Assembly (NCBI GenBank): GCA_022826865.1
Contig: JAJDUC010000079.1
Span: 45,704 to 109,703, forward strand
Reading direction: 5' to 3'
From: Anaerolineae bacterium
GTDB lineage: Bacteria; Chloroflexota; Anaerolineae; Aggregatilineales; Phototrophicaceae
Length of the DNA: 64,000 bases
The translations under genes were made by a program, and so were the position numbers. Positions 15,994 to 25,037 of the stretch are shown piece by piece. The notes beneath the pieces are model-generated. The model worked only from the letters and a program-made list of their open reading frames with translations. It was not told the DNA's origin and searched no databases. Every line of letters begins with the position of its first letter. The stretch's first letter is position 1.

Positions 15994-17013
15994 TCAATCG
16001 AGCCCGGGATAATCCAGAAACAGCGCGTCCAGCGCCAAGCGCAAGTTGGCGTTGGTATCAAGCGTTTGCAGCATCCGCTGTGTCGCCTTCAGCGCTTCAA
16101 GAGCATTCGCCGGTCCAATGCGCTGGGCGAGAGCGCGAATCTCGGCGCGGCGGTCGCCATTGCATGGTTTGACTGGGCTGTCCAGGCACTGCAGCGCGAC
16201 ATCGCGCCAATAGGTTTGCCAGATATCCAGGACATGACGCAGTTCCGCTTTGTCCCGTCCCACGCGCTTGCTCAGCGTTTCCGCGGCTTTTATGCGCGCC
16301 AAACGCGTCCCGGCCAGGACATCGCGCAGCAGATTCAGCATTTCTTCGCGTATGGCGAGCGTCTCGTCGTCCGCCAGGGCCTTCAGCGCCCAACCGGCGC
16401 GGCCGCAGCTTAACCTGGCGATCAAGTCCGCGCGCTCTTCATCACAGCCGCGGCTGATCAGCGTGTCTTTCATCAGCTCCAGAGGCGCCGGCCGCAGCGG
16501 CAGCATCTGCGCGCGGCTGCGCACGGTCGGCAATATGCGTTCGGCGTTGGCGGCGATCAAAATCATAACCGCATAATCTGGCGGTTCTTCCAGCGTCTTA
16601 AGCAGCGCGTCCTGCGCCAGCGGCGCAACCAGATCAAAGTCATCGAATATGGCGATTCGGTAGCGCGAGGCAAAGGGCTTCAGCGCCAGCGCATGCGCGG
16701 CATGCCGTATCTCGTCAATCTTGGGCGGCTGGCCATCCGCCTGGCTGATGACGAGCAGGTCTGGATCGGATCCCCGGTCGACGGCTTTGCAGGCGCGGCA
16801 GTCAAGACAGGGACGGTCCGCTGCGTTCCGCTTCTCGCAGTTGAGCGCCATCGCATAGGCGCGGGCCAGCTTCATCTTGCCCAGCGACGGGCTGCCACTT
16901 ATCAAATAGGCATGGCGATTACGCCCGTGCCGCAGCGCCCGGCGCAGAAAATCCACAGCCCACTCGTGACCGATGACGCCCCAATTCGCGGAGGCCCGGC
17001 TACCTTCGTCCAT
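15994..17013 (-). CDS. holB: DNA polymerase III delta' subunit
   Basis: 339 aa. Clamp-loader AAA+ fold: modified Walker A SGSPSLGKMK near residue 40, zinc cysteines in CEKRN...CLDCRACKAVDRG, Walker B-like FDDFD, and sensor motif LKTLEEPPDYAVMILIA. Delta' opens the sliding-clamp loader ring with delta and tau/gamma. The GKT of active ATPases is altered to GKM, as usual for delta'. A perfect TATAAT lies six bases before the ATG, so the mRNA is probably leaderless. Confidence 0.88.
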   Translation of the reverse strand: MDEGSRASANWGVIGHEWAVDFLRRALRHGRNRHAYLISGSPSLGKMKLARAYAMALNCEKRNAADRPCLDCRACKAVDRGSDPDLLVISQADGQPPKIDEIRHAAHALALKPFASRYRIAIFDDFDLVAPLAQDALLKTLEEPPDYAVMILIAANAERILPTVRSRAQMLPLRPAPLELMKDTLISRGCDEERADLIARLSCGRAGWALKALADDETLAIREEMLNLLRDVLAGTRLARIKAAETLSKRVGRDKAELRHVLDIWQTYWRDVALQCLDSPVKPCNGDRRAEIRALAQRIGPANALEALKATQRMLQTLDTNANLRLALDALFLDYPGLD

Positions 17014-17019
17014 GCGCCG

Positions 17020-17025
17020 ATTATA
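17020..17025 (-). promoter_or_regulatory. -10 box adjacent to the holB start (leaderless?)
   Basis: TATAAT on the minus strand, six bases (cggcgc) from the ATG at 17013. No Shine-Dalgarno sequence can fit between them. A TTTCAA hexamer 18 nt upstream is a weak -35 candidate. Confidence 0.5.
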
Positions 17026-17140
17026 CAGCGCGGGCCTGGCAAATTGAAATGCGCGGCGACGTCTGCTTGCAAATGGCCAGCCTCGCGTGAAACCCGCGTA
17101 AAGTCGGCAAGCGCCGTCGTATGTTAGCTATGAAAGACTC

Positions 17141-17146
17141 TATAAT
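17141..17146 (+). promoter_or_regulatory. Candidate -10 box for the secreted repeat protein
   Basis: Perfect TATAAT 48 nt upstream of the ATG at 17194, in the divergent gap after holB. The -35 is weak. Confidence 0.35.
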
Positions 17147-17193
17147 GGTAAGCGGGAAGCGCTCAATAAACCGCCGCCCCTTAGGAATAGCCG

Positions 17194-19455
17194 ATGGATC
17201 AAGCAAAGGACATTCGCATGCCATCATTGATCGCGCGACTCATTCGCCTGATTATGCTCATGTTCATTTTGACACTGTCGATTCAGGCCCAGGACGCGCC
17301 GGCCATCTCCATCAGTCCTCAAGCGGGCGAGGTCGAAAGCGCTGTATTCGACATCGTCATCAGTGGATTGCAATCGGAAACGGTTTACCAGATCGAGATC
17401 CTCTTCGCCGGCGCTGTCGTCTTCAGCAGCGAAGAAACGAGCGACGCCGACGGCCTGATACCCTATCCCATTCGCAGCACAGAAGGCGATCAAGCCGGCG
17501 CCTATACGATTCGCGCGCTCCATCAAGGCGAAGTCGTCGTCAGCGCGGCATTCCACTTGATCGCTGCGGGCGAGGGCGCTGAAGACCAACGCGAACTCCT
17601 GGGGAATGTCATGGTTTCGCCCGAGACGGCGCCCTTTGGGCAAATACAGACGATACGCATTTCCGAACTCGCGCCGGAAAGCGATTATGCGCTGGCGATC
17701 ACCGCCAGCGAGACGCAAGAATCGGCTTATCGCCGGCAGCTCAGGAGCGACGCCGACGGGGTCATCGAGATCGAGGTGTTCGCGGAAGCAGGCGATTCGC
17801 CCGGGCAGCGTCAGGTCGACGTCTACAACGTCGGCGGCCAGTTGATCGCCACGGGCGAATTCACAATTGAAGCGCCAGCCGTGCGCGACCTGAGCCTGCA
17901 TCTGGCGCCGACCGCCTTGGCCGCCGGCGGGACGGTGGAGATCGCCGTTGCCGGGGCCGTGGCCTTGGACAGCGTCACCGCCCAGATCACGACCGTCGAC
18001 GGCGTGCTGATTGATACCGTGCTGGCGCAAGCCTCGGCTGCGGGGGAAGCGGCGCTGCGTTTCGCGACTTCGTCGAACCTGCCCCCGGGCGAATACGCAG
18101 TCGCTATCTTTATCGAAGGCGAGAAGCTCGCGACGACGAGCTTTGAAGTCACAGCCGTCGCAATGGAGACACAAGCTCAAGACCAAGCAGATGCGACCGC
18201 GGGGCTGCCGAGCGTTGCCGATGCGGTCGCGACGATTTCGCCCCAGTCGGCGCCGATCGGTTCCGGCCACCGCATCACGGTCAGCGGCTTGCAGGCGCAT
18301 GAAAATATCCGAATCAATGTCGTCTTCGCCGGCTCTTCCGTTTACCGCAGCGACAAGATTGCCGACGCCGGCGGCATGGTCGCTCTTGAGCTATTCACCA
18401 GCGCCGATGACGAAGCGGGGGACTACACCGTGCTTGTGCAGCGCGAAAAAGGCAATCAGCCTTCGGTCATATTGACCGCCACCGCTGCAAGCCCGGCCGC
18501 GACGATCGTCGTTGCGGCGGGCGAAGAGCGGGTCATCACCGGCAATCTGGAAGGCGGCGGCGCGAGAATCGAATTCGAGGGCGCGCGCGGGCAATACGCC
18601 CTGCTCCGCGTCACATCGGCCGACTTCGATCCGTCGGTCGCGCTGCTCGATCGCGATGATCGTAAACTCGCCTTCAGCGACGACAGCCGCGGACGCAAGG
18701 ACGCCATTATCGGTCCCTTTTTGCTGCCCTACTCCGGCCGCTTTGCTCTCGAAATCAGCGCGGCGCCTTTGATGATGGCGCAAGGCGCAATTGACGGTGA
18801 ATACAGCGCTCACATATCCAGCGTGCGCGCTGAGCCGATCGCCTTTGAAGCCGATCAGCCTTTCTCGCTCTCTGCAGAGACGCCGGCGCGCTTCTACAGT
18901 TTGCCTGTCGAAACCGGCGACAGTTTGACGGTCCGGGTCGACAGTGGCGGCGCGCTCGATACGCTGCTGCAGGTTGTCGCGCCGGACGGCAGTGAATACG
19001 CCTTCGATGACGACAGCGGCAGCGGCTTTGACGCCGAGTTGAGCAACCTGGTCTTTGACAGCGCGGCCGCCTACATTCTGGTCCTTTCAACATTCGATGC
19101 CGGCGTCAGCGGCGCCGGCGCGCTTTCCATCTCGCGCAATCCCGTGCATGCCCTGGAAGATGGCGAAACCGTCATCAATCTTAATGACAAAGCCATCCGC
19201 GATCTCGTTGTGTTTGATGTTCATGAGGACGAGCTGCTCGTTCTCAATTTGGATAAGCTGGCCGGCGATGTCGAAGACCTTTATGTCACCGCCGCCATCG
19301 ACGGCATGGAAGTCATGGCATACAGCACAATGGGAGTGCCGGAGCATCTGCCCCTGGCCTTCGTCACGCCGATGGGCGGCCGCGTCGTCGTCACCTTGGA
19401 GAAGTTCGGCTTTGATGACGCGATAACGCTGGCGGTTTCGCTAGAGCGGCCTTAG
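17194..19455 (+). CDS. Secreted multidomain protein: four Ig-like and two PPC-like repeats
   Basis: 753 aa; the ATG at 17218 (MPSLIARLIR) is an alternative start and makes a more normal signal peptide (hydrophobic LIMLMFILTLSIQA, cleavage near AQDA). Mature protein: four beta-rich repeats of about 90 residues at roughly 40-130, 135-225, 230-320 and 345-425, sharing (I/V)SPxxA near the start and a GxYxV/GDYTV strand near the end. These are followed by two prepeptidase-C-terminal-like (PPC) modules (about 445-540 and 550-645) with DxxxxLLDRDDRxLAFxDD and DTLLQVVAPDG...DDDSGSG. No enzyme domain, LPXTG or terminal anchor. Probably an adhesive or stalk-like surface protein (inference). Confidence 0.7.
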   Translation: MDQAKDIRMPSLIARLIRLIMLMFILTLSIQAQDAPAISISPQAGEVESAVFDIVISGLQSETVYQIEILFAGAVVFSSEETSDADGLIPYPIRSTEGDQAGAYTIRALHQGEVVVSAAFHLIAAGEGAEDQRELLGNVMVSPETAPFGQIQTIRISELAPESDYALAITASETQESAYRRQLRSDADGVIEIEVFAEAGDSPGQRQVDVYNVGGQLIATGEFTIEAPAVRDLSLHLAPTALAAGGTVEIAVAGAVALDSVTAQITTVDGVLIDTVLAQASAAGEAALRFATSSNLPPGEYAVAIFIEGEKLATTSFEVTAVAMETQAQDQADATAGLPSVADAVATISPQSAPIGSGHRITVSGLQAHENIRINVVFAGSSVYRSDKIADAGGMVALELFTSADDEAGDYTVLVQREKGNQPSVILTATAASPAATIVVAAGEERVITGNLEGGGARIEFEGARGQYALLRVTSADFDPSVALLDRDDRKLAFSDDSRGRKDAIIGPFLLPYSGRFALEISAAPLMMAQGAIDGEYSAHISSVRAEPIAFEADQPFSLSAETPARFYSLPVETGDSLTVRVDSGGALDTLLQVVAPDGSEYAFDDDSGSGFDAELSNLVFDSAAAYILVLSTFDAGVSGAGALSISRNPVHALEDGETVINLNDKAIRDLVVFDVHEDELLVLNLDKLAGDVEDLYVTAAIDGMEVMAYSTMGVPEHLPLAFVTPMGGRVVVTLEKFGFDDAITLAVSLERP

Positions 19456-19512
19456 GCCCCAAAGCGGTGGCATTTCCAAGCAGCCCGGCAGATACAGGCG
19501 GGAAGACAAGCT

Positions 19513-20901
19513 TCAATACACCTGCAAGCCGCGCGCCTCGCGTTTGCCATCGCGCCAGGCTTCTTTGTGGTTATGCGCCGGCAATTTCTTCACGCGCAGT
19601 CCCGAACGCAGGGGATCGTCGCGTTCGGCGAAAAAGGCATCCAGCAGCCTCGTGTAATGCGCTGCGATATCCGGATACTTCGTATAGAGGTTGACATTCT
19701 CAGCTGGATCGCCGTGAAGATCAAACAAGTCATGCGGTCCATTTGGGTAGCGCAGGATCAGTTTCCAGCGCTCATCCCGCGCCATGCGCAGATCGCCATA
19801 TTCTCCATATCGCATATGGTCCCAGACTTCGCGCTCGCCACGCAGCATCGCCGCGTAAGAAGCGCCCGCGTAAACGCCAGCCGGCGGCCGACCCAAGCCC
19901 GCCAATTCGCGGATGCTGTGATAACTGTCGCAATGATCCACGTATTCATCGCGCGTCTGCGCTGCCACGCCCGGCCCCGCAATGATCAGCGGCGCATGCA
20001 GGGAGACCTCGTACATATTCAGCGGCCTTGTGCTGTTTCCCTTGCCGAAGAAGCCGCGATGCCCGAGGGCGCAGCCGTGATCCGATGTATAGATGATGAT
20101 CGTGTTCTCCCAGTGCCCTCGGGCGCTCAAGGCGCCGATGACGCGCGCAATGTTGTCGTCAATCTCTGTCACCGCGGCATAGTATCCGATGTAGCGATCG
20201 CGCAGATCTTGCTCGCTGAGTTCATCCGCGCCGCCTTCGTTATTGACCCAGGGATGAGGCCGATAAGGCGGAACCTGCGCGAAGGCGCAGTCTTGATACT
20301 GCGCCGTTTGCAGCGGATCATGCGTCTGCCGCCGGTAAGGCGAATGCGTGGCGATATAACCTATGTTCAAGAAAAAGGGCTTATCCTCCGGCACAGTGTC
20401 CAGAAACTCAATCGCGTGATCGGTGATGAAGCGCGACTTGTTGCCATCCAGTTTCACCATTTCGCCGTTTCGCACATAGCCGTAGGCGCCGTTGTGCGCC
20501 CCCTGCCAGCCGGGCAGTCCAAAATAGTAATCCGCGCCCGACGGCGTCCGGTGCGATTGGCCGAGATGCCACTTGCCGCTCAATCCGGTGTGATAGCCGG
20601 CCGCGGACAGGTCATCGAATAACGTCCGCGTCCCGCCCAGCCAGTCTCGCTCGCCGATTTCGGCTGTCGCTTCCTCCAACCAGTCGTGGATACCTACCTG
20701 GGAAGGCATCTTGCCAGTCAAAAGACAAGCGCGCGCCGGCGAGCAAACCGGGCAGGGCGTATAAGCTTTTGTGAAGCGGGTTCCGATCTCCGCGAGCGCA
20801 TCCAGAGTCGGCGTCCGCACTTCGCCGTTGCCATAGCAGCCATTCGCCCAGGCGCCGTGGTCATCCGTGAGGAACAAGACAATGTTCGGCCGCTTTGGCA
20901 T
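19513..20901 (-). CDS. Type I sulfatase (formylglycine-dependent)
   Basis: 462 aa from the ATG at 20901, preceded by aggaga; an upstream extension is open but not homologous. Metal ligands D13-D14 in FLTDDHG and the modification motif CSPAR, with C53 expected to become formylglycine, in the context CSPARACLLTGKMP. Later: KWHLGQ (catalytic Lys/His), YTSDHGCALGHRG. No signal peptide is seen, so it is probably cytoplasmic. The Cys-type motif can be matured by the anSME-like enzyme at 7640-8935. Natural substrate unknown; the lineage contains enzymes acting on sulfated glycans and alkyl sulfates. Confidence 0.9.
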   Translation of the reverse strand: MPKRPNIVLFLTDDHGAWANGCYGNGEVRTPTLDALAEIGTRFTKAYTPCPVCSPARACLLTGKMPSQVGIHDWLEEATAEIGERDWLGGTRTLFDDLSAAGYHTGLSGKWHLGQSHRTPSGADYYFGLPGWQGAHNGAYGYVRNGEMVKLDGNKSRFITDHAIEFLDTVPEDKPFFLNIGYIATHSPYRRQTHDPLQTAQYQDCAFAQVPPYRPHPWVNNEGGADELSEQDLRDRYIGYYAAVTEIDDNIARVIGALSARGHWENTIIIYTSDHGCALGHRGFFGKGNSTRPLNMYEVSLHAPLIIAGPGVAAQTRDEYVDHCDSYHSIRELAGLGRPPAGVYAGASYAAMLRGEREVWDHMRYGEYGDLRMARDERWKLILRYPNGPHDLFDLHGDPAENVNLYTKYPDIAAHYTRLLDAFFAERDDPLRSGLRVKKLPAHNHKEAWRDGKREARGLQVY

Positions 20902-20988
20902 CCGGGTCTCCTGGATCTGTGAAAGTCTGGCTTTGGAGTTTACACCGCGTCGAGAGGCAATCCCAGATTCAGCCGCTTGTGACGGTAA

Positions 20989-21145
20989 TGTATCCATATA
21001 GTTTGGTAGGGGCGATCCGCCGGATCGCCCGATGGGTACGAATAGGGTCGAAATTGGGCGACTCACTGGGGCGCGTGGACACAGCCCGTCAGTCGCCCCT
21101 ACCAAATCGTCAGCATTTAGAGAAATTCAACCGACTCTGATACAC
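20989..21145 (+). repeat. Family A palindromic repeat, copy 1
   Basis: First of two adjacent copies in the 496-nt gap before the PhyH gene. It contains gggcgatcc-gcc-ggatcgccc, then gggcgact...agtcgcccc enclosing cgcgtggacac, and ends ttcaaccgactctgatacac. The left end is shortened compared with copy 2. Confidence 0.7.
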
Positions 21146-21149
21146 GGTA

Positions 21150-21317
21150 GTGTATACATTTCGGTTGAAATAGTCTGGTAGGGGCGATCCGGTGGATCGC
21201 CCAATAGGTACGAACAGGGTCGAAATTGGGCGACTCGCCGGGGCGCGTGGACACAGCCCGTCAGTCGCCCCTAGCAAATCGTCGATATTTGAAGAAATTC
21301 AGCCGCCACTGATACAC
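21150..21317 (+). repeat. Family A palindromic repeat, copy 2
   Basis: Left end gtgtatacatttcggttgaa and right end attcagccgccactgatacac are imperfect inverted repeats, so this copy defines the element (about 168 nt). Same inner hairpins as copy 1. TA dinucleotides flank it, but that is too little to claim a target duplication. Confidence 0.7.
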
Positions 21318-21336
21318 TACCCTTGCGGCGCTCGAG

Positions 21337-21364
21337 TTGACAAGGAACGACGACAAGCTAGAAT
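21337..21364 (+). promoter_or_regulatory. Promoter of the PhyH-type dioxygenase gene
   Basis: TTGACA (21337-21342), 16-nt spacer, TAGAAT (21359-21364). The predicted start is about 27 nt upstream of the ATG, with gggagaa as ribosome-binding site. It begins 19 nt after the end of repeat A copy 2. Confidence 0.6.
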
Positions 21365-21397
21365 TGCCACAAGCTGCGACCAACGGGAGAACGCGTT

Positions 21398-22168
21398 ATG
21401 CCACTTGTTTCTGAGGAACAACAGGAGCAGTATCACCGTGACGGCTATTTCATCCTTGAATCGGTGATTCCCGAAAATGTGGTCGCCGCCTTATTGGACG
21501 AATGCATGCGTTTGGTTCGGGAGCGCGACCGCGAGATGGAAGCCAAGGGCGTCACCACCGAGGACATCACCCATTACAAGAAGCGCTACTTCATCTCCAG
21601 CCGCAGCGACAGCAGCCCGATCATGACTGATTTCTTATTCAGCGATCTCATGGCGGAGGTCTGCCGCGCCACCCTGGGCGAAACTGCCTACCTCTTCAAC
21701 GAGCAGTACGTGGTGAAAGCGGCTGATACCGACAGCAAGTTCGCCTGGCATCAAGATTCCGGCTATGTGGGGCATTACCACCGCGCCTACTTGTCTTGCT
21801 GGTGCGCGCTGGACGACATGTCGGTGGAGAACGGAACTGTCTACATCTTGCCTTATTCCCGCGACGGGCGTCACTCGACCGATGAAATCATCGACCATAC
21901 GATTGAAGATCGCAGCAACGACAAAGTCGGTTATAAGGGCGATGATCCGGGTTTGCCCGCCATCGTGCCGGCCGGCAGCATTGTCGTCTTCAGCAGCCGC
22001 ACCTTCCACCGCAGCGGTCCCAACATGACCGACAAGTATCGGCGCTGCTACCTGGCGCAATACTCAGCTGAGCCGATTATGAATCGCGATGGCAGCGCTT
22101 TGTGGGGGCGGGCCGAGCCCGTGCTCAAAGATGGCCTGCGTCAGGGTCCGCCCGCGCTAGCCGAATAA
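21398..22168 (+). CDS. Phytanoyl-CoA dioxygenase family Fe(II)/2-oxoglutarate enzyme
   Basis: 256 aa, normal length. Iron ligands are H118 and D120 (WHQDSGY) and H204 (SSRTFHRSGPN); the Arg two residues after H204 fits the 2-oxoglutarate-binding position. LSCWCALDDMSVENGTVYILP is the family's characteristic core strand. Members hydroxylate a wide range of small molecules, so the substrate is unknown. Transcribed alone from a good promoter; its 3' end overlaps the convergent ferredoxin gene by 12 nt. Confidence 0.88.
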   Translation: MPLVSEEQQEQYHRDGYFILESVIPENVVAALLDECMRLVRERDREMEAKGVTTEDITHYKKRYFISSRSDSSPIMTDFLFSDLMAEVCRATLGETAYLFNEQYVVKAADTDSKFAWHQDSGYVGHYHRAYLSCWCALDDMSVENGTVYILPYSRDGRHSTDEIIDHTIEDRSNDKVGYKGDDPGLPAIVPAGSIVVFSSRTFHRSGPNMTDKYRRCYLAQYSAEPIMNRDGSALWGRAEPVLKDGLRQGPPALAE

Positions 22169-23653
22169 CTCGAGCGTCCCGCGCATCTCCATCGGCAGCG
22201 TGAAAATCTGCCAGGCGAGCAGCATCAGCAGCAAGAAGAGCAGGGCCCAAGGCAGCAAGCCGAGCAAGGCCTTGCGGCGATACAAACGCAGCGCCTTCCG
22301 CTGCGCGGCGCGCAGGCTCCAGAGGAAACCGCCAATCAGCGCCGTCAATTGAATTAAGCCGATGGCGTTTGAGTCCAAGCTGAAACTCCAGGCTTGCCAG
22401 TCGCCAACTCCACCGAGGAATTCCTGCAGCACCGGCACGATCAAACCGGGACCGACAAGCAGATGAAAGCTGTAATGGGCGAACCAGATGCCGAAGCCCA
22501 GCGGCACAAAGGCGGGCGCGAAGGCGGCAACCGTATCGCGGATCGAATCCCGCTTGGAAAAGCCTGCCACGCGCGCGCCCAGCCAAGCGGCGGCGACGGA
22601 AGCGACAAAAGGCAGCAGTAGATTCGCCGTCCCGAATATCAGCAGCAGCACGATGAATTCGCTCTTGACGCCGAGGTTCAGCGCCAGCCATTCCTGCAGC
22701 GAGTAATATGGCGGCGCCATGCCAAAGGCATTGGATACGCCCATGAAAGCCAGCGCGATGGCCAGCAGGGATATATCCCAGCGCCGCGGCCAACTGTCCG
22801 GTCGGCTCAACTCGGCACCGGGCGCGCGCGCAAACAGGCTGACATTGTCATGCGGGCAGGCGCGAACGCAATCCAGACACATGGTGCAATCCAGATTGCT
22901 GCGGATTTGCGGCGCAAACAGCTCGGTTCCGCAGCCCAAGGCGCCCGCGGGCCCGTGAACGATTTCTTTCGAGCGCGGCTTGTCATCAGCGCCGGACAGA
23001 ATCTCGTCGACCCGTATGACCGTTTGCGCGGCGTAGCTGCCATTGACGCACTCATGGCCGACGCATGCCGCGCAAACATCGGGCGACTTCACCGCAATCT
23101 GCGTCGGGGAAAGCGCGGAATACACCATGTTGAAGGAACCAAGCGGGCAAATGTACTTGCAGAAGGCTGATTCGGCGAAGATGGCTTCCATCAAGAATGA
23201 GGCGACAAAATAAGCGATGATCAGCCAAGCCGTCAGCCAGGGGCTGGCCCAGAGGTCAAAGTATTCATAAGCGAAGAAGAGCGCAAACAAAATGATAATG
23301 GCCAGCCACTTGTTGCGCAGCCGCTGCGGAAAGCGGCGGCCGCCGGCGGACAGACGTTTCGCCAGGCTGCGGGCCAAGGTAAAGGGGCAGCCCATGCAGA
23401 TTAAGTTGCCCGCCAGGAGCAAAACGAGGACAACGAAACCGCGCAGATGCACCCAGGGCGCCACCGTCGCCAGATTGCGCGCCGCCGACTGCGGCCCGAC
23501 AAGGCCGTCGATCACCAGGGCAAGCGCAACCGCGGCGAAGACAATTTGCAGGCCCAGGCGACCATGCCGGCGCCGCAGCGCGCGCCCCAGCAAGGGCAGC
23601 CGCAATACATCCATGCCATACACCGGTGAATGAGGTCTCTGCGCCGCGTTCAT
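22157..23653 (-). CDS. Polytopic membrane 4Fe-4S protein (NapH/NosR/CcoG-like)
   Basis: 498 aa with about ten membrane segments. Cysteine motifs: GCPF in the second segment, FCKYICPLGSF, CAACVGHEC and a ferredoxin-type CTMCLDCVRACP. This layout, with membrane helices before and after cytoplasmic Fe-S clusters, is that of NapH/NosR-type quinol-oxidising or electron-relay proteins. No periplasmic partner (NapG, NosZ) is adjacent. It is 29 nt downstream of the antiporter gene on the same strand and probably co-transcribed with it. Confidence 0.75.
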   Translation of the reverse strand: MNAAQRPHSPVYGMDVLRLPLLGRALRRRHGRLGLQIVFAAVALALVIDGLVGPQSAARNLATVAPWVHLRGFVVLVLLLAGNLICMGCPFTLARSLAKRLSAGGRRFPQRLRNKWLAIIILFALFFAYEYFDLWASPWLTAWLIIAYFVASFLMEAIFAESAFCKYICPLGSFNMVYSALSPTQIAVKSPDVCAACVGHECVNGSYAAQTVIRVDEILSGADDKPRSKEIVHGPAGALGCGTELFAPQIRSNLDCTMCLDCVRACPHDNVSLFARAPGAELSRPDSWPRRWDISLLAIALAFMGVSNAFGMAPPYYSLQEWLALNLGVKSEFIVLLLIFGTANLLLPFVASVAAAWLGARVAGFSKRDSIRDTVAAFAPAFVPLGFGIWFAHYSFHLLVGPGLIVPVLQEFLGGVGDWQAWSFSLDSNAIGLIQLTALIGGFLWSLRAAQRKALRLYRRKALLGLLPWALLFLLLMLLAWQIFTLPMEMRGTLELFG

Positions 23654-23682
23654 GCTCCTGCCTTTGCCTCGAGGCTCGGCGC

Positions 23683-24753
23683 CTATGCGGCAGCCCCGCC
23701 AGCAATCGTATAGACGACGAAAACCAGGTATAAGGCGAGCAGAATCCAGCCCTCACGGCGGCTCAAGCCACGCTCCGTCCACAAGAAGCCGAAGAGCACC
23801 AGCGTCGTCAGCACGAGAATGCCGATCGAAGTCCACAAGTTGCCCGCGCCGACATCGATCCCGCTGAGACCGAGCACTGCGAGCGCGACCGTCCAGGGCA
23901 AAGCCAAACCCACCAGCAGGTCAAAGGTATTTGAGCCGACAGCGTTGGCGACCGCCATCCCGCCACGCCCTTCCCGCGCGACTTCCAGCGACGCCATCAG
24001 GTCCGGCGCCGATGTGCCGGCCGCCAGCAGCGTCAAGGCGACGACAACCGGCGGTATGCCGATGCCAGCCGAGAAGACGATCGTCGCTTCCACCAGGACA
24101 TAACTCAGCGCAACAATGGAGACGATCGATACCACGAAGGCCCGAACGAAGTTCTTCTCCGGCGCGCCGGTGATGCGCCGCAGCGCCAATTCAACCAAGG
24201 CTTCCAAATGATGCCAGCCGGCCACCTTTCCCGGCGTCCGCGCGTCGACGGTCTCGGCTTCCGCCGGCGCATCTTCCGCCTCAGGAACCTTAAGCGCCAT
24301 GAGAACGCCTATGTAAACCACGTATCCAACCAAACCCAGGATGGCTTCAATCAGCGAGACATTGCCATCGAAGAAGACCAGCGAAAGATAGAGGATGGAA
24401 ACGAGGTAATAGGCCACATCGCGGCTGACGGCAAAGATATGAATATGCAGGCCGCCTGCCACCACTGCCGAGACTCCGGTGATCACCAGAATATTGAAGA
24501 CCGCCGAACCAACAATGGCGCCGACGCCCACATCGCTGTGCGCGCCGCCGCCGGTGAAGAGCGCCATCAGCGCAATCGCCAGTTCCGGCGCCGATGAGCC
24601 GATCGCCATCAGCGACGCGCCGGCCACTTCATCCGACAGCTTCAGCCGGCTCGAGATTGCATCTAGGCTGGGAATGAAGAACTTATCGGTGATGATTGCC
24701 AGCAGAAAGACTGACGCGATGATGAGCGCGAGACTCGCGAGAACTTCACCCAT
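23683..24753 (-). CDS. Sodium/calcium antiporter (CaCA superfamily)
   Basis: 356 aa with about ten membrane helices arranged as two inverted halves. The two alpha-repeats are clear: GSSAPELAIALMALF...GSAVFNILVITG in the first half and AAGTSAPDLMASLE...AVGSNTFDLLVGL in the second, with the acidic residues (E and D) that bind Ca2+. A variable cytoplasmic loop (APAEAETVDA) separates the halves. This is the YrbG/K+-dependent exchanger type. First gene of a two-gene leftward unit with the ferredoxin membrane protein. Confidence 0.9.
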   Translation of the reverse strand: MGEVLASLALIIASVFLLAIITDKFFIPSLDAISSRLKLSDEVAGASLMAIGSSAPELAIALMALFTGGGAHSDVGVGAIVGSAVFNILVITGVSAVVAGGLHIHIFAVSRDVAYYLVSILYLSLVFFDGNVSLIEAILGLVGYVVYIGVLMALKVPEAEDAPAEAETVDARTPGKVAGWHHLEALVELALRRITGAPEKNFVRAFVVSIVSIVALSYVLVEATIVFSAGIGIPPVVVALTLLAAGTSAPDLMASLEVAREGRGGMAVANAVGSNTFDLLVGLALPWTVALAVLGLSGIDVGAGNLWTSIGILVLTTLVLFGFLWTERGLSRREGWILLALYLVFVVYTIAGGAAA

Positions 24754-24832
24754 ATACGCAACTCCAATAGCAGCAGCGCCCCCGTTTATGATACAGCGCC
24801 AGCCGCGCCGGCGCTATTTCTTCGTATCGGGG

Positions 24833-25025
24833 CAGGGCAATCGCACCAAATTTAAATTGTGCCGATAAATGACATTTTCCCCTCAAATTATGTAATCTGT
24901 AGGGGCGTTTCGCTGAAACGCCCGCAATTTGCAGGCCATTTTCAACGGGCGTCTCACGAGACGCCCCTACATCTTCGCAATTTTCGTAGCGAACCGCTCA
25001 TTATGATTTTGATGCGATTGCCCTG
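24833..25025 (+). mobile_element. Family B element, copy 2, with 10-bp target duplication
   Basis: 193 nt. Termini cagggcaatcgca and tgcgattgccctg are perfect inverted repeats. They are flanked by identical 10-mers cgtatcgggg at 24823-24832 and 25026-25035. Contains the gggcgtttcgctgaaacgccc and gggcgtctcacgagacgccc hairpins. No ORF, so non-autonomous (MITE-like). About 97% identical by eye to copy 5. Confidence 0.88.
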
Positions 25026-25037
25026 CGTATCGGGGCA

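Noticed and set aside
20989..21317. Adjacent repeats considered as a CRISPR-like array
   Set aside because: Only two long (over 150 nt) units, no short spacers, no cas genes.
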